Assembly: GCF_020740795.1 (NCBI RefSeq)
Contig: NC_067283.1
Location: forward strand, 45,931,659 to 45,995,658
DNA from: Apus apus
Taxonomy: Eukaryota > Chordata > Aves > Apodiformes > Apodidae
Direction of reading: 5' to 3'
Length of the DNA: 64,000 nucleotides
Part shown: positions 49,501 to 64,000 of the stretch, in pieces
Position numbering within the stretch: the first letter of the stretch is position 1
How the letters are laid out: the number at the start of each line of letters is the position of its first letter
The notes under the pieces: model-generated
The model's input: the letters and a program-made list of their open reading frames with translations, nothing else
What the model was told of the DNA's origin: nothing
Database searches by the model: none
Program-made: the position numbers and the translations under genes

Positions 49501-51847
49501 GCAAGAAAGTTACTAGTGTTTTTCTTTACTACTTTCAGGAAGGGAAAGAACAATCAATTCTTGATCCATGAATCTAATAAACTGCAGCTGCACCTACATC
49601 CTTAACCTATTTATCAGTATATGCATCAGTAAATTTTGCTTGAACAAGTAACTGTGCGTGAGTATTAAAGCTTTGAGGAGTCCTGGCATAAATACCAATA
49701 TACTGATATAATATTAAAGAATTAAATTCCTACATGAAACTGCAGCAACCTTGGATTGACTTTTCTCCATTCTCTCCCAAAAGCCAGTTATAGCATGGGG
49801 GTATTGTAACTGTTACTGATTTTTACTTTTGGTAAACAAGAGGAAGGAACTGAATAGTTTTAAAAGAGAGGGAACCATTTCATGACTGAAGTGGGGGGCT
49901 GGGGAGTGGCAGAAGAAAGAGCTGAAAATGAAGTGGAAGCAGCTGAGAAAGGCAAGATGTACTGGATTTAAGACATGCAATATTAACTTGCTGAATCTTT
50001 GTTCATTAGATATTATTCTGAATTGTGGTAGAAACTGTTTATATTTGGAGGAGGGCTTTTTGGTTTTTGTTTTAGCTTAGGACTTCCTCACAGAATTGAA
50101 GTTCCTTGTGGAATAGCTCTTCAGAGAAATTGCAGAATTAGTGGACAAATGAGGATTCACTGCATGGCAGGATTCCAAGAGGAATCCGATGCCTCAGAAC
50201 GACACTTACTAAAAGAACTTTTTCTTTATTTGTTTTAAACTATAAGGAAGTTCAGAGAGAAAGGCAATAATCTTGTGCAGGAAAACATGGAAAGAAAAAA
50301 AACCTTTAAATGATTTTATGGAGTTATACTAGGTTTAGTTTTCACTTTCTGTGCAACATGCTTATTCATATCTGGAAACTGGCCAATAGTACTTTACCTA
50401 GGAGAGTTCAGCGAAGGTAATGCAGCATCACGTAAATCTCCTATAAAAGTGAAACACACAAAAATTAAACAAGATAAAATTACTGCTCAAAAACCCCATT
50501 TAAATAGAAAGTACTGTTAGCAGTGGTGAGGGAGATAAATGGAGAGCTTTATAAATATCTGGTTCACGCATGAAACGTGTGCAAAAACATCTAGTAACTC
50601 TCTTCCTTTCACAGAAAGGTTGCAGCTTCTTGCAAAGAAAGGTCCAGTCGCACAAGGTGAGCATCTACACACTTGTAAATGTATAAAAGGTTTCGTAAGT
50701 ATCTTGGAGAATTAGGAACATAAATGCTAATAGGATTATAGATTACCATTAAGTGGTAAAAATTGCTAACTCACTGCAGAAAAACCGATACAGCATGAGA
50801 TAGTTTTACTGATGTGACTGCAAAAAGTCAGTTTCCTAGACCTTTGTAACAGAGTAGCTGTACTACTTTCACTTTTGTCAAGTAACATTGAGCACTTGGT
50901 AAAGCATAAAGCTCTCCTGTATGTACGAGCATCATTTTTCACAGCTTCACGTTTCAAGGCAGCAGCACATACTCCCCCATAGGTAGACACAGTGACTTAC
51001 TTCTTCCTCAGGGTGAATCTGACATGAAATTATTTCACACAGGTTAGTTAGTACAAACACTACCTAAGTAACATAACAGAATCTAAAAATTAACTAAATC
51101 TGCAATGACAGTTGATTTACCGAAGTACTCCAGTAATAAAGACACTGTAAAGTCTCTAAACGTGCGTAGATTGTGCTGCAGGAGGATCCCTTTAAAAGCC
51201 GGATTAATAAGGAGGTGCGATGGCACCAGCCTTCCCATCAGCCCTCCTGCTACCTAAACATCCTGCTGCTGCGATGTCAGCCTACTTGCTTCCATTCACA
51301 CAATAACAGAAATGTGCTAACTTCTAATTCAGCTGTTTGTTCTTCAAAACACGAGGTATAAAAAATAAGAAGAGCAGTGCATTTAAAGACGGAAAGGAAG
51401 ACTGATAGATACTTGCACAATCTTGGGAAATTACTGACTTGCAGTTAACCGAGTTAGCTGTAGTTTATTAATTTATTAGTATAGTTTATCAATATGTTCT
51501 AACAGTACGACAAATATCTATGGATTTGTCGTTTATCAATAAGAGTTTACTTGCTAGCTCCAGCCTTGAAGGGCCTGCTTTGACTTGAACGCCTGTAAGC
51601 GGTAACATCACAGCAGCCCAAGCCACCCCGAGCAGTCCCGGGACACACGGGGGGTCCCCCCGCCCCTCCCCTCCCGCCCCGCCGCTCCCCAGCACCGCGG
51701 CCGCCCCCGGGAGGGCCGCAGCCCCGGGGAACCGTCCCCCCGCCGAGCGCCGAGCCCCCCCGCCCCGGCCCGGCCCGGCCGGCAGCTGCCCAGCCCTCAG
51801 CCGCTCCGGGCCGCGTCCCCGCACCCACCTCGCACGCCGGGAGCCAT
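16273..51847 (-). CDS. KIF15: KIF15 (kinesin-12 spindle motor), whole gene, 35 coding exons
   Basis: Plus-end-directed mitotic kinesin that helps keep spindle poles apart alongside Eg5. I joined 35 exons on the minus strand, all bounded by GT-AG, in one open frame of 4209 nt (1402 residues; human about 1388). The motor spans about residues 23-366: P-loop GQTGSGKT at 109-116, switch I SSRSH at 233-237, switch II DLAGSE at 265-270, ending at RAKLIKNK, the exact end of exon 10. The rest is almost all charged heptad-rich coiled coil; in the family the C-terminal part binds TPX2 and Ki-67. The start ATG (51847) has A at -3 and G at +4 and begins MAPG like the mammalian protein. It shares a divergent promoter with KIAA1143. 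The frame shows no breaks. Identification is by recognised similarity to human KIF15 along the whole length; exon edges are inferred from phase and splice signals. Confidence 0.97.
16650..16781 (-). CDS. KIF15: KIF15 coding exon 34
   Basis: Residues 1332-1375, [20 protein letters not shown] and [14 protein letters not shown]-terminal coiled coil; phase 0; donor GTAAGT. Confidence 0.96.
17199..17364 (-). CDS. KIF15: KIF15 coding exon 33
   Basis: Residues about 1276-1331, [17 protein letters not shown] and [10 protein letters not shown]. The only usable donor is the weak GTTCTA; reading on into the intron meets a stop four codons later. Confidence 0.92.
18940..18977 (-). CDS. KIF15: KIF15 coding exon 32 (38 nt)
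   Basis: Residues 1264-1275, [13 protein letters not shown] microexon supported by phase 0 in, 2 out, a GTAAGT donor, and a match to the mammalian EEMLKMKA segment. Confidence 0.92.
19125..19392 (+). mobile_element. CR1 LINE 3' fragment in KIF15 intron 31
   Basis: Contains GTTGCCCAGGGAAGTTGTCG and the complete 3' end with ATTCTATGATTCTATG. Antisense to KIF15. Confidence 0.9.
19843..19915 (-). CDS. KIF15: KIF15 coding exon 31
   Basis: Residues about 1239-1263, [16 protein letters not shown] and ERLAK. Donor GTATGT. Confidence 0.93.
21738..21844 (-). CDS. KIF15: KIF15 coding exon 30
   Basis: Residues 1204-1238, [20 protein letters not shown] coiled coil. Donor GTAAAG. Confidence 0.94.
22289..22453 (-). 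CDS. KIF15: KIF15 coding exon 29
   Basis: Residues 1149-1203, PKTPPNF then [12 protein letters not shown] and [12 protein letters not shown], well conserved. Phase 0; donor GTACTG. Confidence 0.96.
22743..22847 (-). CDS. KIF15: KIF15 coding exon 28
   Basis: Residues 1114-1148, [16 protein letters not shown] and VDSAS. Phase 0; donor GTATGG. Confidence 0.94.
23790..23936 (-). CDS. KIF15: KIF15 coding exon 27
   Basis: Residues 1065-1113, [19 protein letters not shown] and [12 protein letters not shown]. Phase 0. Confidence 0.95.
25387..25509 (-). CDS. KIF15: KIF15 coding exon 26
   Basis: Residues 1024-1064, [14 protein letters not shown] and [12 protein letters not shown]. Phase 0; donor GTAAAA. 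Confidence 0.94.
26404..26508 (-). CDS. KIF15: KIF15 coding exon 25
   Basis: Residues 989-1023, [16 protein letters not shown] and ELEDIN. Phase 0; donor GTATGT. Confidence 0.95.
26918..27214 (-). mobile_element. CR1 ORF2 fragment in KIF15 intron 24
   Basis: Minus-strand (sense to KIF15) piece of the CR1 reverse-transcriptase ORF ([20 protein letters not shown]) without the 3' tail. Confidence 0.85.
27716..27802 (-). CDS. KIF15: KIF15 coding exon 24
   Basis: Residues 960-988, [19 protein letters not shown]. The donor GTTTGG is non-ideal, but the frame on both sides supports it. Confidence 0.92.
28072..28147 (-). CDS. KIF15: KIF15 coding exon 23
   Basis: Residues about 934-959, [13 protein letters not shown] and RCEQQ. 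One base completes Lys from exon 22. Donor GTACAA. Confidence 0.92.
28559..28644 (-). CDS. KIF15: KIF15 coding exon 22
   Basis: Residues 906-933, [19 protein letters not shown] and EDKENNSK coiled coil. Donor GTGAGT. Confidence 0.94.
29635..29785 (-). CDS. KIF15: KIF15 coding exon 21
   Basis: Residues about 855-905: [19 protein letters not shown] and [13 protein letters not shown]. Two donors are possible (TGT|GTAAGA or a GT two bases earlier); phase with exon 22 selects 29635. Confidence 0.93.
31105..31270 (-). CDS. KIF15: KIF15 coding exon 20
   Basis: Residues about 800-854: [19 protein letters not shown] and [16 protein letters not shown], closely matching mammalian KIF15. Donor GTATGT. 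Confidence 0.96.
31821..31926 (-). CDS. KIF15: KIF15 coding exon 19
   Basis: Residues 765-799, [19 protein letters not shown]. Donor GTAAGT after one base of the next codon. Confidence 0.94.
32056..32122 (+). mobile_element. CR1 3' tail stub in KIF15 intron 18
   Basis: Short remnant CTGGACCAGATAATCCTTGA to ATTCTATGATTCTAGG, in a 376-bp intron. Confidence 0.8.
32303..32410 (-). CDS. KIF15: KIF15 coding exon 18
   Basis: Residues 729-764, [20 protein letters not shown] coiled coil. Phase 0 at both ends. Confidence 0.95.
33105..33535 (+). mobile_element. CR1 LINE 3' fragment in KIF15 intron 17
   Basis: ORF2 C-terminal phrase [17 protein letters not shown] at 33116 onward, frame broken later, then the CR1 3' end. 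Antisense to KIF15. Confidence 0.88.
33662..33859 (-). CDS. KIF15: KIF15 coding exon 17
   Basis: Residues 663-728. [19 protein letters not shown] and [19 protein letters not shown] are conserved; the middle is divergent. This is a break in the coiled coil, rich in proline. Confidence 0.95.
34190..34331 (-). CDS. KIF15: KIF15 coding exon 16
   Basis: Residues 615-662: [13 protein letters not shown] and [14 protein letters not shown], closely matching mammalian KIF15. A 27-base A run (T on this strand) lies about 160 bp upstream of its acceptor. Confidence 0.96.
34489..34515 (+). repeat. A27 homopolymer in KIF15 intron 15
   Basis: Uninterrupted run of 27 A (T on the transcribed strand), about 160 bp upstream of the exon 16 acceptor. 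Confidence 0.9.
36685..36826 (-). CDS. KIF15: KIF15 coding exon 15
   Basis: Residues about 568-614. A variable Ser/Thr/His-rich start leads into [16 protein letters not shown] coiled coil. Donor GTGAGA. Confidence 0.93.
37239..37416 (-). CDS. KIF15: KIF15 coding exon 14
   Basis: Residues 509-567: [19 protein letters not shown] and [11 protein letters not shown] coiled coil. Donor GTAAAA. Confidence 0.95.
38448..38657 (-). CDS. KIF15: KIF15 coding exon 13
   Basis: Residues 439-508. Strongly conserved [18 protein letters not shown] segment, then a coiled coil ending in LLREQ. Phase 0 at both ends. Confidence 0.96.
39244..39335 (-). CDS. KIF15: KIF15 coding exon 12
   Basis: Residues about 408-438, including [18 protein letters not shown]. 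Phase 1 in, 0 out; donor GTAAGA. Confidence 0.93.
40902..41025 (-). CDS. KIF15: KIF15 coding exon 11
   Basis: Residues 367-407: [18 protein letters not shown] begins the neck and first coil. The second half ([12 protein letters not shown]) differs from mammals and is probably a flexible loop. Confidence 0.93.
41736..41858 (-). CDS. KIF15: KIF15 coding exon 10, end of motor and neck linker
   Basis: Residues 326-366: [27 protein letters not shown]. The motor core and neck-linker start end exactly at the exon border. Donor GTAAGA. Confidence 0.97.
43281..43406 (-). CDS. KIF15: KIF15 coding exon 9
   Basis: Residues 284-325: [16 protein letters not shown] and [11 protein letters not shown], the core kinesin alpha-4/L12/alpha-5 microtubule-binding region. 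Donor GTAACA. The acceptor's pyrimidine tract is the poly-T beside the CR1 insertion. Confidence 0.97.
43494..44374 (+). mobile_element. CR1 LINE copy filling KIF15 intron 8, with open RT-C-terminal frame
   Basis: 5'-truncated CR1, antisense to KIF15, occupying about 880 of the 1003 bp of intron 8. A plus-strand frame 43382-44278 (298 residues; CR1 homology from about codon 38) runs uninterrupted through the ORF2 C-terminal region ([55 protein letters not shown]). It ends at a TAG just after LEIF, where related copies usually continue with Lys. The 3' tail ends about 36 bp before the exon 8 border. The frame is not a host gene. Confidence 0.93.
44410..44619 (-). CDS. KIF15: KIF15 coding exon 8, switch I and switch II
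   Basis: Residues 214-283. Holds [10 protein letters not shown], switch I SSRSH (233-237) and switch II DLAGSE (265-270). The intron that follows in transcript order is nearly filled by a CR1 copy. Donor GTTAGT. Confidence 0.97.
45265..45444 (-). CDS. KIF15: KIF15 coding exon 7
   Basis: Residues 154-213: [15 protein letters not shown] (the kinesin EIYNE motif), [19 protein letters not shown] and EAYQ. Both ends are phase 0. Confidence 0.96.
45826..45923 (-). CDS. KIF15: KIF15 coding exon 6
   Basis: Residues about 121-153, including [13 protein letters not shown], a conserved kinesin motor helix. Donor GTACTT. Confidence 0.95.
46856..46893 (-). CDS. KIF15: KIF15 coding exon 5 (38 nt), P-loop exon
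   Basis: Microexon carrying the entire ATP-binding P-loop GQTGSGKT (residues 109-116) and FTMM. Phases 2 in and 1 out; skipping it would both remove the nucleotide site and shift the frame. A T-rich tract precedes its AG. Confidence 0.95.
47785..47861 (-). CDS. KIF15: KIF15 coding exon 4
   Basis: Residues 83-108: [14 protein letters not shown] followed by the motor segment GYNGTIFAY. It ends two bases into the Tyr108 codon; donor GTAAGT. Confidence 0.95.
48904..49087 (-). CDS. KIF15: KIF15 coding exon 3, start of motor domain
   Basis: Residues about 21-82. Contains the first motor strand ([14 protein letters not shown]) and the LCLSVLSS and FTFDYV segments typical of kinesin-12. Donor GTAATA. 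The acceptor AG has only a weak pyrimidine tract. Confidence 0.95.
50398..50440 (-). CDS. KIF15: KIF15 coding exon 2 (43 nt)
   Basis: Codes the poorly conserved N-terminal lead, residues 7 to about 20 ([14 protein letters not shown]). Acceptor TATAG and donor GTAAAG. Phases 1 in and 2 out join exons 1 and 3 exactly, which is the main support for so short an exon. Confidence 0.85.
51829..51847 (-). CDS. KIF15: KIF15 coding exon 1
   Basis: Encodes MAPGVR plus one base of codon 7. The ATG lies in a strong Kozak context and is followed after 19 nt by a GTGGGT donor. It sits inside the CpG island, so the 5' UTR and transcription start should lie just above, at about 51850-51950. Confidence 0.9.
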
Positions 51848-61249
<9,402 letters not shown>

Positions 61250-64000
61250 GAGTTGTATTTTTTTATATTTTACTTACTCTTCTATGGATCTGCATAAGAT
61301 TGAATGTTTTCCTAGAAATTGGTGCACAGTGTCTGAGTCTTCGCTTACTTTGTTGTAGTCCAACTAGAGAAGCATAGCATAAATCTAGCAAGAGCTAAGT
61401 CTTCGCAGTTCGGATGGAACTGTATGAACAGTATGTCCTGTCTTTATTTTAAAAGATAATTTAACTATGTATGTAAAAGCTATTTGAGGTCACAAATGAG
61501 TAGCAAAATATGCCTGTACATATCCAGCTTATATAATTTTTAAATCGATACATTGTAAAATGTCCTCCATTACTGAAAATGTATTTCCTCTCTATTTACT
61601 AGCCTGAGTTGATAGGTGTATGTTTTTTACCTGTTGTAAAAAAAAATTGTTGGCTTGAAATTTGACAGAGAAAGACTTCATTGCTTTGGAACAGAGGCTG
61701 CAGTTTCCTTTCTCACAGCTTACCAAAAGTTTACACTGAGTTTTTCAGGTATGGTTTGGCAGATGAGCTCTTTGCAGAGCCCTTGCAGTAAGTGAACTTG
61801 CAGTTGCTAAATCACATTGTCTCAATCCTGCCTTCAGTGAGCGTAGTCTGAGAAGCATAAAATTCATTTGACTTGATTGTGCTAGCAAGATGGAAAAAAA
61901 ATAATTGTAGTTGATGGTATCAACTAACACAAAAGAAAGATAACCTAAACCCTTGGAGAGTGTGCACTTCGGTTACCACATTGGTGATGGTTTGGTGGTG
62001 GTCTTCTTTCTGAAGTGTATCTGTTCCAATTGGCTGTGTATGTGGTCATAACTATTTGGGATCTCAAACAGCTTATTTAAAAGAATTTCATCTTTAAGCA
62101 GTGGAAAAACTTTATTTTGGTTTTCTTCAAGTAGGACATTGTGAACAGGGATTTAAAGACAAGAAATGTTACAAATGTGATACAAAGTTTTAAAATTCTT
62201 CAGTTGCCCGTGTCTAGCACATTCACCATTTCTGTAGTATTTGTGTAACAGGATATGCTGAAATTCAAAATAACATTGAGAGCTGATGGAATTGGGGAGA
62301 ACAAGGGGTGGAGATGGGACTAGTGAATTTGAAATTATGTGGAAGTATGGTGTGTTCTGTAAAGATATTTAAGCAAGACCTGAGACTGCTGCAGAATTAC
62401 AGTGTACAAGGCAATGAAACAAGTTCTGCTGCATGACAGGACATTAAAAATTATTTGAGCTGTAAAGCTTCATTGGGGAGCAAATTTGACGTTGCTGTGT
62501 GAAACAGCTGATTTTAGTGTGTCAATCTGGTATTAAACAATAAATGATATTTTCTAGAAGTCATCCAAAGATATTTTAATGAAAATTCCAGTGCATAAAA
62601 TGAATTTTTTTGTCACCTGATAAGGAAGCCTCTTATGACTGCTGCCTGTCTCTGTACATGCCTGCCTCCTGCCACATAAGATCAAATGCAAGTCTGCATA
62701 CTATTGTACATTAATTGTATGAGTGCATGTTACCCTGGTTTTGAAAATGAAGAGATCTCTTCTCCTTTCAGAAAATTAAAATCAGACCTATACATGGATA
62801 TTAAAATCCTGTTGTAGCACTGGTCTGATGTTCATACTGCCAAGAGGTGCCGTGTGACAACCTCATTATTCCCATGAGAACATGTTACATTTGTAAATAC
62901 ATAATTAATCTGTATTCTGCATATATATAAAAAAGAAAATCAAATGTAGGAAGAAAAAAAATACACAAGCCAAAGTTCCCAGGGATTACTGTTTTCATGT
63001 ATTTTATCTACTTAAAACTTGTTTGAAACCATTAAATATACATAAATGCACCCATGAGAATTCTTGTGGCATTACAGTATACTGAAGGAATACTTGGGCA
63101 TATTTCAACAACTGAGTAAATACTCTGACTTGCTGAGACTCATCTGGAAGAATGAATTAACCATTGACTGCTTACTGAAACTTTTCTGGTTCTGATTGTC
63201 AGCACAGAAATATACTTGCTTACGTTTTTCTTGCACAGCCTGAAAACTCTTCACTTTAGCTGTGAGGCAGTTTAGGAGACATGGCTATTAAGAGATAAAT
63301 GTTTGCCAAGGATCAGAGAGAATTCAGATTACCTTAAAATTAGAGAGGGCTTCCCAAACATGCAGCTGATTTGGTGTCTTGTTTGAACCTGGCTAGTAAT
63401 CGCATTTAAACAAAAATTGGTATTTCTACTGAAAGACCTGTGAGACTGAAGTCAAGTAAAAAGAGGGTTAGCTTCAAATTTTGGGTGCATTGCTTTTTCT
63501 TAATCATGCTTCTTGCCCTACAACTTCATGACAGATGTCTGTGAAATGTAAATAAATTAATTGGGTTTACTTGGAAATGATATAATGAAAGGCATGTTGT
63601 TCTTCAGGCAACACAGCAGGGGAAAGAAAGGTGGATACGGAAACCCAGTTTCTTTCCTGTATTCTGACTGATTTGTAGTCCTCTGACCAGGAGGAGACCT
63701 TTGTGTTCATTGTATTTCACTCCCAGTTCACCTAACAATAACTAATTGGATGTATTTATTAAGTGGTGTGAGTGATGCACAAAAGCATTTTAGTCAAGTG
63801 GTCATGTGAAAATTCAGTATTCTTAACGTGATACACAAGGAAAATTACACACGCCATCAACTCCTCATGAAACCTGTGACTAAGGAGAACAATTACTTGT
63901 TCACTTAGGAAAGAAATGTGAAACTGTCTTAAGCAATCACTTGCCTTAAGCAATGGGTCATGGAAAAATAATAATCACAAGAACTTTCTAATAAAGGGGA
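61250..64000 (+). other. KIAA1143 3' UTR and downstream DNA
   Basis: No ORF of note. Poly(A) candidates on the plus strand include an ATTAAA/AATAAA pair at about 62532-62544 and AATAAA at 63551-63556 and 63990-63995. The site in use cannot be decided by reading. Confidence 0.55.

Overview
The window is vertebrate nuclear DNA and almost certainly from a bird. It has intron-split genes with GT-AG junctions, many truncated CR1 LINE copies (the dominant avian retroposon) and an LTR element of a kind common in birds. Its gene order KIAA1143 - KIF15 - TMEM42 matches the mammalian (human 3p21) neighbourhood. No bacterial, phage, CRISPR or plasmid content is present, and I found no sign of an undescribed molecular system.

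Three protein-coding genes were assembled exon by exon; all coordinates, phases and protein lengths are my hand reading. (1) KIF15 (kinesin-12), minus strand, 51847 down to 16273: 35 coding exons that join in one continuous frame to a predicted 1402-residue protein. It has an N-terminal motor (P-loop, switch I and switch II all intact) and a very long coiled-coil tail. (2) KIAA1143, plus strand, 52189 to 61249: 3 coding exons, 159 residues, a small acidic/basic disordered protein. KIF15 and KIAA1143 are divergent, with 341 bp between start codons inside a GC-rich CpG-island promoter that carries YY1, E2F, CCAAT, Sp1, ETS and palindromic E-box motifs. (3) TMEM42, minus strand, 14773 (or 14572) down to 8347: 3 coding exons, a small multi-pass membrane protein of the EamA/DMT type. 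It follows KIF15 head-to-tail, its CpG island starting about 1.5 kb after the KIF15 stop.

Layout: 1-3110 no recognisable gene; 3111-5681 a compact minus-strand LTR element with two 586-bp LTRs, a tRNA-Lys-like primer-binding site, a polypurine tract and no coding capacity; 5682-8346 TMEM42 3' side and intergenic DNA; 8347-14773 TMEM42, whose 5-kb intron 1 is loaded with CR1 fragments; 14774-16272 KIF15 3' UTR and TMEM42 upstream region; 16273-51847 KIF15; 51848-52188 shared promoter; 52189-61249 KIAA1143; 61250-64000 KIAA1143 3' UTR and downstream DNA.

The genes are not a functional pathway: KIF15 is a spindle motor, KIAA1143 is uncharacterised, TMEM42 is a membrane protein. The links are shared regulation at the bidirectional promoter and the KIF15/TMEM42 end-to-start proximity. 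The parts most worth a second look are the LTR element, a CR1 copy filling nearly all of KIF15 intron 8 with an uninterrupted reverse-transcriptase C-terminal frame, the 21-bp minisatellite at the TMEM42 start, and the promoter motif cluster.
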